Below, one piece after another: positions 49,815-60,231 of a stretch of DNA of 64,000 nt; the stretch's first letter is position 1; the number at the start of each line of letters is the position of its first letter. Source of the DNA: Terebella lapidaria. Its lineage: Eukaryota; Annelida; Polychaeta; Terebellida; Terebellidae. The notes under the pieces are model-generated. The model was not told where the DNA came from, did not search any database, and worked only from the letters and a program-made list of their open reading frames with translations. A program made the translations under genes and the position numbers. The stretch spans positions 96,567,515 to 96,631,514 of the forward strand of contig OX424555.1 of the NCBI GenBank assembly GCA_949152475.1, given 5' to 3'.

Positions 49815-50614
49815 CAGTCAAACTTCCATTAGTGAACACCTCCGATCAGTGAACAACTCTATTAGTGAACAGTTTTTCCCGGTCCCAAATGAACGCCTAT
49901 CTTTTAACATTGGAGCTCTCTTCCGATTAGTGAACACCTCTCTACTGTGAACAGTGAACACCTTTTGGGGTCCCAACAGGGGCATTTCAATGTTAATAGA
50001 CCTCTATTTAGTGAACATAGGCAATTCAATGTTAATCATTGTATCATTGACCCTAACTGCCAAACACCATTGGCTCCCATTCCCCCCCCCCCCCCCCCCC
50101 GCCCCCCGCCCCTAATGCCTCTAAGCCATCTTGTCTGCTTTCAGTTATAGATTCTGTGACCAGCATTTTCACACCTCTTTAACCACCAGCCTCCCCTTCC
50201 CAGCTTCTCTGTTATTACAGTCTAAAGCAAGGGGATTCACTGGGCACAATTAATTCTGCCTGACCAAGTGCAAACATGTCAAGTAGAAAATAGACTCATG
50301 CCTATAATCTAAAGAAAGATTTCACCTCATGCACCAAGAATGACAGTTTGAACTCGAGTAGATTAAATTGATGATAGTGGATTAACAATGAAGAAACCCC
50401 CTGATATATAAAGCAAATACCCATGCACTATTTCATTCACTGATATTCTACTGGTTCTGTTCAGCATAAGCCATGTCTTCCAAGAGAAAAAACTTGTCAT
50501 TGTCCGACTCTCATTCAGAATCCCCAAGACCCATTCTTCCGATTAGTGAACACCTCCTGTTAGTGAACATTTTGGCCTGGTCCCTTGAACGTTCACTAAT
50601 GGGAGGTTTGACTG
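49815..50614. mobile_element. pogo/Tigger-like internally deleted element, 800 bp
   Basis: TA, then CAGTCAAACTTCCATTAGTG; inverted right end CAGTCAAACCTCCCATTAGTG; then TA. Copy 1 at about 32205-32212 has the empty site with a single TA. TTAGTGAAC motifs repeat near both ends. At 50473 a plus-strand ATG opens MSSKRKNLSLSD, which resembles the first residues of Tigger/pogo transposases before the CENP-B-type helix-turn-helix; the frame then runs into terminal sequence, so this looks like a deletion derivative that kept the first dozen codons. A 28-base C-rich run lies at 50084-50111. Confidence 0.8.
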
Positions 50615-50616
50615 TA

Positions 50617-51865
50617 ATAATGGTTAAATGTGCAGGGTGCTCCAAGTAACTTTATGCCTGATTTAGTTATAAAGAATTCTGAGCCGATGTGTGTTAAAGT
50701 AAAAGATTTTGTCCACATTCAAGACTGAGTTTTGACCAGAAGCAGCTGACTGTCGGAGTAACACGATCAAGCAGCGATGTCTTGTTTCGGTCTCCGCTGT
50801 AGATGAACTACACTGTCAAGAGCAGACCCTTGATCCCACTAACATTTATCTGTCTGAATTATTCAGCACTTGTCTGGGACGTGTAAACAGGCAGTGATGG
50901 GGAAATGTTGTTTCAAGGCACTATGATGATGATTATGTCATTCCCTGTATTGAAATATTGGGGGATTTATGTGGAATATTGTGCCTGGTGATACTCAGTT
51001 AAGTATTAGATTATCTGACCCAATTAGGACTACAGCATTTGAATCAGAATGGATAGTGTTCAAATGGAAAGAGTCAATTAACCAATTCATCGTAATATTT
51101 ATTAATATGACATCAGTTTGCTCACAAAAAATATTTAGGTTTCTTTGGGAGCAGAAAGTCTTGAGGAAATCTCACCCTGAACCTGAACAACGCCTCGTTT
51201 GATCTATCGCTGATCGACTTTTTGTATCGCTGACAGGAAATTGGCCGTATTTTGATGCGGGTTTCCTGGTTCCTCTGTTGTCGCATTCTTTCCAAGGTGT
51301 GACACGGAGTATTTGTGAGACCTGCTGTCCTCCTGATTGCTGCGATCACGTCGTCAGTCGGCAGCCTTCCCATAATCCTTCAGTGTCGAGACTCGTGACG
51401 TCCTTTGTCCTCCTCTGTCTGACGTCTTGTGTCCAGAAATGTCTGAGAGTGTTGAGGGCATTGGAGGAGTGGGAGGGGGGGACTGGGGGAGTCAGGGGGA
51501 ACGTGGTACGAATTCAGTGGGTTGCTTCCAGAAATGGTTGACAAATTGCTGAACAGAATGTGTGTAACAGAATGCGGGTCAGAGCGGTTACTTTGTGAAG
51601 TAATATGCCTAAGAAACTGTGACTGAAAAACTGTGCCATCCCAAAGCACAAGACTAATTTCCATTTATATGGATTTATGAAGTGTTGATGAATGTCCTTA
51701 TATTATTCTGCTGTCAAACAAAAGGGTACTTCTGTGGTGTCTTGTGGCAAAGTGTTTTACACAGCTCTGATTATTTGTGTGTAATTCCTCTGATAATTTT
51801 CGTGGATTTCCTCATAGGATATTGACAAAGTGTCATAATAAATTTGACCCAATTATTGACTGCAT
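50617..51865. other. Block B, third part (copy 2), non-coding
   Basis: Matches 32210-33110 and 54393-55640. No gene recognised. Confidence 0.6.
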
Positions 51866-51967
51866 GCAATTCAATGTTAACCAATTATCAGGGTATCATT
51901 GACCCTAACTGCCAAACACCATTGGCTCCCATTCCCCCCCACCACCCCCCGCCCCTAATGCCTCTAA

Positions 51968-53900
51968 AGCCCAATGTACACCGGACGCGATGCGGCGCGG
52001 CGCGATGCGACGCGATAATGTACACGCGATCTTGCTACGTACACCGCAAGCGATTCCAGGGGCGCCGGAACCACGGGGGCAGCACGGGGGAAGAATTGTG
52101 CCCTCTCATTCGGTACTCTAGTGATTGTCCTTTACGAAGTAACTTCTTTACAAACAATATTGGGTTAATCGGTAACTGTAGAATACATGTAAGCTTGGGC
52201 AATCTCACCAATGCCCATTAAACATGGTAAGCCCGTCGATATCCAGTTCTTGGATTATTTGTCGAATCTTCAGAGGGATGTTGTTTTTCGCATATCGGCG
52301 AAAGAACTTCCGACTTTGATGTTCAAAATCTGTTCAGTGACTTTTTGTCTAATCTTGCTATAACTTAACCTTGCAATGTATAAAGATGGTATGTTTCGAA
52401 TTGCTCGAAAGGCCCGAAATTGAGGCTCAAAAATAGTCAAAATGACAAAAAAAAAAAAAAAACGCCGAAAATCTACATCTTGGCACTTTGCTGGACATCA
52501 ATGCAGTAATTTTCTCTCTAATTTCACGTATGTATGACATTTCGAGCTGCTTGTGTAAAAGCAAGATGGAATTCTTTCTTTCAAAGCCCAGAATGTAGGC
52601 CCAAAATGGCGTAAAATTTAAAAATTGACCCATGGGGACAAAATGCTTCTATACATTACGAGCATATTCACAATATGGGATATCCTTTGGTGAACTTGAA
52701 CTTGACCTCACAGGTTGACCTCACAGGACCTTGTGTGCCTATTTTCAATGTCACACCCACCTGAAATGTGTAAATTGACCTCTACAAACAAAACAACTGC
52801 AGGTGAAGCTTGGGTTTGTATTATGAGCATAAAGGAAGTCAGACCTGAATAATGTAAATTGGTCACATAGGTAGATCTTTTGGTGACCTTGAATTTGACC
52901 TCCATTGCACTTGATAGGACAAAGCAGCAATGTTAGTTAACACTGTGCATTTATCCTGTTTATCATGGGTTTATAATGGCATATACAATTAAATAGTGTA
53001 GTAATTCAGTAGTCATAATAAGGTAAGATACTACTATTTGGGATATTATGAGTGATGTTCAATGAACTTTCAAGCTGCTTTACATAAGTCTAACATGCCC
53101 AACTACATGTAATTTCACTAGCTCGAATACAGTTGTCCATTGATAATAAATTCAGCTGGTCTTCAATGTCCAAAAAGCACCTGTTTGTGAACACGCGCAT
53201 GGGGAAGGGGGGTGATCCCTATACCCATTTAGGTTTATTTTTCATGATAACAGCGATCTGCTGCCCCAGCTCTTCAAATTTGCTTCCGGCGCCCCTGCGT
53301 ATGCCCAGTATTGATCTAGAACTGAATCTATGCTGCCATCGTAGGTCTAGGGCGTATGTAGGCTCCTACCGTTTATTTTGATATTCTAGACTATATCTAG
53401 GTATATAACTGATATGGGGTAGGCGCTGCCATATGCTTATGTTAAGACCATGCAGATCCATGGCATAGGGTTGAATTTAAATGTGTGTGGAAGGGAGGAA
53501 GGGGGACTCAATTTACCTGCGGCGTCCAGCGTCCGGGCGATACTACCCAACGCATTTTCTTTCGCTACGCTGTATGTCTCTGTAGCTCTCATGGATTATC
53601 ACGTACAGCTGGGTATAGATTTTTGCACTTCAGCAATCAGCTTTTCTTCATCTATTTTGCTCATTTTAACCTTCGTGCTGCTGTTAGCCATTTTGAAAAT
53701 ATGTCGTCTGAAATTTCAAAAAATCGCGCGCGACTTCATGAAAAATAGAACTGTTTTCTATCGCTCCTAATCGCACCGCGTCGCGCCGCATAGTCCCGCG
53801 CCGCGCCGCGTCTGGTGTACATAGTTCCTATCATTTGTATGTGTTGTATATTTTTGGTCGCGTCGCGCCGCGCCGCGTCGCGTCCGGTGTACATTGGGCT
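51968..53900. mobile_element. Harbinger-like element, 1.93 kb, non-autonomous
   Basis: Inverted ends AGCCCAATGTACACCGGACG..., about 46 bp of GC-rich terminal repeat with a few mismatches, flanked by TAA on both sides. The first unit of the tandem duplication has the empty site (CTCTAAGCCATC at about 50120). A second, inner copy of the right terminal repeat lies at about 53770-53823. A 3-bp TAA duplication fits the PIF/Harbinger superfamily. No transposase seen. Confidence 0.75.
52057..53297. mobile_element. Possible hAT-like element nested in the Harbinger-like element
   Basis: Exact 14-bp inverted ends CAGGGGCGCCGGAA; CAGGGG is a common hAT terminus. No matching 8-bp target duplication was found, so boundaries are tentative. 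Bases 52300-52930 resemble family-1 HINE sequence (AAAATCTGTTCAGTGAC, GGTGACCTTGAATTTGACC), perhaps a captured fragment. Confidence 0.45.
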
Positions 53901-53903
53901 TAA

Positions 53904-54392
53904 GTCATCTTGTCTGCTTTCAGTTATAGATTCTGTGACCAGCATTTTCACACCTCTTTAACCACCAGCCTCCCGTTCCCAGCTTCTCTGTTATTACAGT
54001 CTAAAGCAAGGGGATTCACTGGGCACAATTAATTTTGCCTGACCAAGTGCAAACATGTCAAGTAGAAAATAGACTCATGCCTATAATCTAAAGAAAGATT
54101 TCACCTCATGCACCAAGAATGACAGTTTGAACTCGAGTAGATTAAATTGATGATAGTGGATTATCAATGAAGAAACCCCCTGATATATAAATCAATACCC
54201 ATGCACTATTTTATTCACTGATATTCTACTGGTTCTGTTCAGCATAAGCCATGTCTTCCAAGAGAAAAAACTTGTCATTGTCCGACTCTCATTCAGAATC
54301 CCCAAGACCCATTCTTCCGATTAGTGAACACCTCCTGTTAGTGAACATTTTGGCCTGGTCCCTTGAACGTTCACTAATGGGAGGTTTGACTG
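53904..54392. mobile_element. Right part of second pogo/Tigger-like copy
   Basis: Near-identical to 50120-50614, including the ATG of MSSKRKNLSLSD at 54251 and the right terminal repeat, followed by TA. Its left part was lost in the tandem duplication, which began inside the element. Confidence 0.8.
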
Positions 54393-55600
54393 TAATAATG
54401 GTTAAATGTGCAGGGTGCTCCGAGTAACTTTATGCCTGATTTAGTTATAAAGAATTCTGAGCCGATGTGTGTCAAAGTAAAAGATTTTGTCCACATTCAA
54501 GACTGAGTTTTGACCAGAAGCAGCTGACTGTTGGAGTAACACGATCAAGCAGCGATGTCTTGTTTCGGTCTCCGCTGTGAGATGAACTACATTGTCAGTA
54601 GCAGACCCTTGATCCCACAAACATTTATCTGCCTGAATTATTCAGCACTTGTCCAGGACGTGTAAACAGGCAGTGATGGGGAAATGTTGTTTCAAGGCGC
54701 TATGATGATGATTGTGTCATTTCCTGTACTGAAATATTGGGGGATTTATGTGGAATATTGTGCCTGGTGATACTCAGTTAAGTATTAGATAATCTGACCC
54801 AGTTATGACTACAGCATTTGAATCAGAATGGATAGTGTTCAAATGGAAAGAGTCAATTAACCAATTCATCGTTATATTTATTAATATGACATCAGTTTGC
54901 TCACAAAAAATATTTAGGTTTCTTTGGGAGCAGAAAGTCTTGAGGAAAGCTCACCCTGAACCTGAACAACGTCTCGTTTGATCTATCGCTGATCGACCTT
55001 TTGTATCGCTGACAGGAAATTGGCCGTATTTTGATGCGGGTTTCCTGGTTCCTCTGTTGTCGCATTCTTTCTAAGGTGTGACACGGAGTATTTGTGAGAC
55101 CTGCTGTCCTTCTGATTGCTGCGATCACTTCGTCAGTCGGCAGCCTTCCCATAATCCTTCAGTGTCGAGACTCGTGACGTCCTTTGTCCTCCTCTGTCTG
55201 ACGTCTTGTGTCCAGAAATGTCTGAGAGTGTTGAGGGCATTGGAGGAGTGGGAGGGGGGGGGGGTGGGGGTCAGGGGGAACGTGGTACAAATTCAGTGGG
55301 TTGCTTCCAGAAATGGGTTGACAAAATGCTGAACAGAATGTGTGTAACAGAATGCGGGTCAGAGCGGTTACTTTGTGAAGTAATATGCCTCAGAAACTGT
55401 GACTGAAAAACTGTGCCATCCCAAAGCACAGGACTGATTTCCATTTATATGGATTTATGAAGTATTGATGAATGTCCTTATATTATTCTGCTGTCAAACA
55501 AAAGGGTACTTCTGTGGTGTCTTGTGGCAAAGTGTTTTATACAGCTCTGATTATTTGTGTGTGATTCCTCTGATAATTGTCATGGATTTCCTCATAGGAT

Positions 55601-56812
55601 ATTGACAAAGTGTCATAATAAATTTGACCCAATTATTGACTGCATGGAGAAGCATTACTCGGCATCAATATGAGTATTTTGTTGTGAGGTCAATCTCTAG
55701 ATAAAGGCAGATTTCTAAATCCATTTCTGCCGTAACTAAGATGTCAAAAATATCTGTATCAGATCTGTAGATACGAAGACAGACAGCACAGTCCCAGCAC
55801 AATTGTCTGTCCATCTGTCCATCTGAGGTCTGAGGTTTGAGTGCCCCAGGGCATTGTGGGATTGTTGGTTCAAGGTGCGGTATGAGCACATTAGTGAGCT
55901 ATGGTATATTTGAGTTGGTGCTAGGGGTCTATCTAACCAATGAGGGGGGTTAGATCACCATGGTGAAAGTCGAATACCGCACCTTACTCGATTGTTGCCG
56001 GACGTCTTCATATCACATCAAGCCACAGCAAATTATATCTTTGTGACAGGGGATACTATTGGATTGTAAAAACAAACCTTGATAAAAATGTTTCAGGTTC
56101 ATAACTGCAATTTGTATGGAAAAGTGGATATCCGAAAGTGTGTCTATGTATAGGATAATGCACAAGGACGAGGGTCACGAGGCCCCGAGGCCACTATTGG
56201 TCAGAGACCCATGTCCACCTGGACTTAGTGCAGGAGGTTCCTATTCACAGAAATAGTAACCTGGTCATAGCTCTGTTCTATAGTATCCAGTCAACAACAA
56301 AGAAAACGGCCCCAACCATGCAGTAAAGGGGTGTAGGGAGAAAGCGTTCTTGGCTAAAAACAGGTGTAAAGTCGCACACTGGCTTTCATTTGATGATCTT
56401 GATTTGGACCTTGAGTGACCTTGAGAGGTAAAAATCAAACTCCCACTTCTCTATTTCTAACACACATAATACCGATTATTCTGTAAATGTTACAGATATC
56501 AATATAAATATGTTTTTTTTAATGTTCTAGGTGTTAAAGGAGTACACAAATATTGCATGTGCTTTTATTACATGTATGTAAATGCTATACACTGACAAAC
56601 AATATGTATGACAATATGAAGCAACTATATATGATACAACACTGCAGTTTTGATAGAATGGTGTATAACATACACAAAGATTCGTTCAGTTGAACCTCGT
56701 ACAATATCATGCAATATGTTATAATTTGAGATACCACACAATTCAGTTAAAATTAATTCCTGTCATATAATCAGTACACTACAGTGCATAACTAATTCGC
56801 ACAGGAAATAAA
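55601..56812. other. Flank downstream of TRIM-NHL gene 3
   Basis: Collinear with 3126-4206 except for a 122-bp MITE insertion. A minus-strand poly(A)-type signal lies near 56562. No gene. Confidence 0.65.
55868..55989. mobile_element. 122-bp hAT-type MITE with 8-bp target duplication
   Basis: GATTGTTG at 55860-55867 and again at 55990-55997. The empty site GGGATTGTTGCCGGAC is seen beside gene 1 at about 3368. The ends share AAGGTGCGGTAT and ATACCGCACCTT a few bases in from the boundaries. An 8-bp duplication fits hAT elements. Confidence 0.8.
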
Positions 56813-58510
56813 TCACATTTCAAACAGCTGTACACGACTGTTACCATTCTCATACACTACGATGTTGCTGCTGTTCATGGCGACATTCATTGGCTCCCCC
56901 AGCTCTCCCGGCTGATCTCCCTTTCTCCCCACCACACACGTCAGCTGTCCCCGTGAATCTAGTACAATCAGCTGGTCATTAGCTTGGTCTGCTATGATAA
57001 TGTTGCCGTGACAGTCGGTTGTGAAGCCCCATATCTCTATCGCCTTTGGTGTGTTTGGTATACTGGGTGTGATGGCCCGTACATAGGCTCCACTCAGTGT
57101 AAACATCAGTAATCTGGCCGCGAATGCTTCATTCACCAGCACCTGGCCGTCTGGTGTCACGGCCACACTTACTGGATACTTGGCAAACTGTCCTGGCCCC
57201 TGACCCTCGGAGCCGATACTTCTGATGTACGAGCCATCAGCACCCAGCACCTTGACACGGTAATTACCAGCGTCAGCAACAAGTAACTGTCCTGTCTGTG
57301 TGAATGCCAGTCCACCTGGGTACATCATCTCATCATTGCCTGATCCACCAGAACCAAATGTCCTGACAAGATGGAAGTATTTGTCGTACACCTTTATCCT
57401 ATGGTTACCACGATCACTGACATACAGTTCACTAGACGGACTCACACACAGTCCAGCGGGATGATTGAACTGGTGTTTCTGTTCACCTTTCTCACCAAGT
57501 ACAAACATCAGATTGAGATCTCTGTCGTAGACCTTCAATCTATGATTGTCACTGTCTGACACAATGTAGCTGTGATCTGTGCAGGTCACGTAGCCTTGGT
57601 ATTCAAACTCCTCCGGCCCCGACCCTTGACTGCCGCTGACAGCTACGGACCTGGCACGTGTGTAGTCTGCCGTTGTCGGCTGATGGCTGCTGGTTGCTGG
57701 CGGGGATGTGATCTCTCCCACGTCTGGTGCTGACTGTGACTCCACAAATGTGTACTCTATGGAGCTGGGTGCACTATTCTGATAATCTTGTAGTGTGGAC
57801 AGGAACTCCAGGGCATTACTGTTGATTTCTGCCAGAGATTCTGTTGAGCTGTTTGCCCCAGTGCTGCTTTCAAATATGTCTCTGGATTTCCTGAGAAAGG
57901 TTTTACACTTTGCCACTTCCATGTCGATGTTTTGCTGCCATTTTGTGTAGTTTTCTACGTTCAGTTTCTTCAGCTCATTCACTTTGTTCTTCAGTCTGGC
58001 GTCCAGCTTGCTGATCTCGTCTTGGTACGTCTGTATTTTCTTCTGGATCTGTTCTATGGCGGCAGCTGCCCGAGTCCTCTCCTTGTCAAGGACGCTATCA
58101 TCTGAGGTCAGGTCTGATGACTTTCTGACTTCCTGTCGGAGTTGATCCAGATTGTGTTGGACATCACCTTGGAAGATTTGGTCATGAGCCGCCAGACATG
58201 TAGTACAGAGATTTTGTGGGCAGTGATTACATCGTGCTTGTTTCTCTCGGCTGTTGCAGGATTCACACAATTGTTCTAGCACGTCACAAAGTGCAAAATT
58301 CTTCACCAGGTTTTCAACTTTGCATCTTCTCTTGCACTTTGGACAGGTGAGGGGAGGTTTGGTGGCCAGAGTGTCCACACATTGTTTACAGAACGTGTGT
58401 TGACACTTGAGAGCTGTGGGGGTGCGGGCTTCCAGATTGTAGGTAGACAAACAAACGGAACATTCCAGCTGCTGCTGCAGAAACCCTTCCTCCGGAGGAA
58501 TGTCAGCCAT
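56813..58510 (-). CDS. TRIM-NHL family protein 3
   Basis: 565 residues with the same RING, B-box, coiled coil and six-blade NHL layout. It is exactly 20 residues shorter than genes 1 and 2 because it has one linker repeat (SAPDVGEITSPPATSSHQPT) instead of two. All zinc ligands are intact. The start ATG at 58510 follows the conserved acceptor AACAG|ATTACAAC; the open frame upstream has no ATG. Propeller variable positions read D-SD-NHR, D-RG-NHR, MYPGG, D-A-GNYR, FA-KY-PVSV, NE-AF-AARL, KAI-E-IWGF, AD-QAND, YE-N-GNSR. Confidence 0.95.
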   Translation of the reverse strand: MADIPPEEGFLQQQLECSVCLSTYNLEARTPTALKCQHTFCKQCVDTLATKPPLTCPKCKRRCKVENLVKNFALCDVLEQLCESCNSREKQARCNHCPQNLCTTCLAAHDQIFQGDVQHNLDQLRQEVRKSSDLTSDDSVLDKERTRAAAAIEQIQKKIQTYQDEISKLDARLKNKVNELKKLNVENYTKWQQNIDMEVAKCKTFLRKSRDIFESSTGANSSTESLAEINSNALEFLSTLQDYQNSAPSSIEYTFVESQSAPDVGEITSPPATSSHQPTTADYTRARSVAVSGSQGSGPEEFEYQGYVTCTDHSYIVSDSDNHRLKVYDRDLNLMFVLGEKGEQKHQFNHPAGLCVSPSSELYVSDRGNHRIKVYDKYFHLVRTFGSGGSGNDEMMYPGGLAFTQTGQLLVADAGNYRVKVLGADGSYIRSIGSEGQGPGQFAKYPVSVAVTPDGQVLVNEAFAARLLMFTLSGAYVRAITPSIPNTPKAIEIWGFTTDCHGNIIIADQANDQLIVLDSRGQLTCVVGRKGDQPGELGEPMNVAMNSSNIVVYENGNSRVQLFEM

Positions 58511-58518
58511 GTTGTAAT

Positions 58519-58641
58519 CTGTTAATAATGCAGACAATGGAGATATTAGAGGAGCTCATGCACAGATAATAGATGTACATTTTTGTATCATTACTGATCT
58601 CATGATTTCTGCTGATTTCATAATCATTTTATAATTCATAC
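58519..58641 (-). other. Predicted 5'UTR intron of TRIM-NHL gene 3
   Basis: Donor AACAACAG|GTATGA and acceptor TTATTAACAG|ATTACAAC, 123 bp. Confidence 0.65.
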
Positions 58642-58737
58642 CTGTTGTTTTGTTATCTTGAGTGATTAAGATTATTAATCCAGCTATTGAGTATATCGTT
58701 CATTTAACGCCCTGCTTCCAAACAGGTAAAACACGGT

Positions 58738-58747
58738 GGGAATTCAC
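58738..58747 (-). promoter_or_regulatory. Degenerate Rel site, gene 3
   Basis: The place of the GGGAATTCCC palindrome reads GGGAATTCAC on the plus strand, and the adjoining CCTTTCACTT is reduced to TTCACTAC. The left half-site is intact. Confidence 0.4.
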
Positions 58748-58814
58748 TTCACTACTGTAACAAAAAAAATGATAGAACAGGTCACAAGTTACAACAGGTC
58801 ACAATAATATCAAG

Positions 58815-59225
58815 TAGGTCCACATATATTGACATATTCATCAAACAATTGATGCATCTGAACGTACCAATATTTTCCTCTTAGGTCAAGTAGGTTAACA
58901 TCCTCACAGAGTGTGGCTGGGTTCTGTTAATTGATGCCTACAACAAATATAACCACTGTTAGTGTTTTAGCATCCTGAATATACTACTGACATTCAAGTG
59001 ACATATTCATCAAACAATTGATGCCCCTGTACGTACCAATATTTTCCTCCTTGGTCAAGTAGGTTAACATCCTCACAGAGTGTGGCTGGGTTCTGTTAAT
59101 TGATGCCTACAACAAATATAACCGCTGTTAGTGTTTTAGCATCCTGAATATACTACTGACATTCAAGTGACATATTCATTAAACAATTGATGCGTCTGTA
59201 CGTACCAATATTTTCCTCCTAGCTC
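58815..59225. repeat. 169-bp minisatellite, two to three units
   Basis: Same unit as at 6250-7745; the CCTCCTAG-type mark recurs near 58875, 59047 and 59217. Confidence 0.85.
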
Positions 59226-60231
59226 TATGTGTGTTGAAGTCTCTGCTACTTCCTGGTCAAGACTCAGTCACGTGACTCGTCTATGGAAAGCCACAAGAAA
59301 CTTGTTGTCAATACATCTAAGGAAAGCCACATGTAGCATGTTGCAAAAAGATACCATGGCCTAAGTATATGAATGTAGTGATGAATAGAAATGTGCATCG
59401 TTACCTGATAACTCAATACAGAGAGAACAATTCTTCAGAGTGTTTTGAGCAGCAGCCCACGTAACCATGGTAACACTGGGGTTATATGTATTTGTTTTAT
59501 CAAACAGCAGATTTGAACTGTACCACACATATACAAAAATAAATACATTTCAAAATGTAGGTACACAATATATAGCAATCATTACACAGAGTACATAATG
59601 AATAACATATCCAGACTTGCCAGCCTAATGGGCAATTTCATTCCAACAGTCAATTTGCCTTCGTTTGTAATAATATGAATTTTTGATAAAATTCTTATTT
59701 TCTAGATTTTATGGTGACTGCATGGAAAAAAATCAGGTTATAATGTGTTTGAGTTGCCATGACGATATCTCCCCATGGATTGAGTCAGGCAGCTTCTATT
59801 TGACAAAAGAAGTCATGAGTAATCCAGAATAAGACTGGACTTGTAGGCACTCTGGGGAGTGCTCCATCCACTGTTGTCTTTGTACAAGTTGGTCTCTAAT
59901 GAATTCAGATGTCCGAGGAAGCTGACAGATAACAGAGCACACTAAAAAACTATACTATAAAAGCTCATTTTTGATGCACATTGGTAACATCAACTTTGGA
60001 AATATACTTTTCAATAATTTCCAAGATAGTTCCTTCTCAGATAAAATATATTGACCTCTCCAGTCCAACAGCTAGTCTGCACAATAGCGTTCATGGGCCG
60101 CATTAAGATAACATAAACCCGTGTGTACTGCATGAAATCCTCTCACTGAAGATTATGTTGCAATTATACTGACAATTATGTTTCCATGTACATATTGTAC
60201 AATCCATACTTGTAGAAACTGTCCAATATTC
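59226..60231. other. Upstream flank of gene 3
   Basis: 59226-59900 matches 7746-8465 and 59968-60215 matches 17881-18110. Together they give the uninterrupted ancestral arrangement into which about 9 kb of transposons went in copy 1. No gene. Confidence 0.65.

Larger units (their letters stand above)
51866..55600. repeat. Tandem sub-duplication of the 50.03-51.87 kb segment
   Basis: At about 51866 the sequence jumps back to the middle of the pogo-like element (matching 50027 onward) and repeats it, its right end (54392) and block B to 55620. The junction carries the shared words GCAATTCAATGTTAA. Removing the 1933-bp Harbinger-like insert gives a second unit of about 1.8 kb almost identical to the first. 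Confidence 0.8.

Noticed and set aside
50084-50111. C-rich run as a G-quadruplex control element
   Set aside because: It lies inside the pogo-like element and its length varies between the two copies, as expected from slippage.
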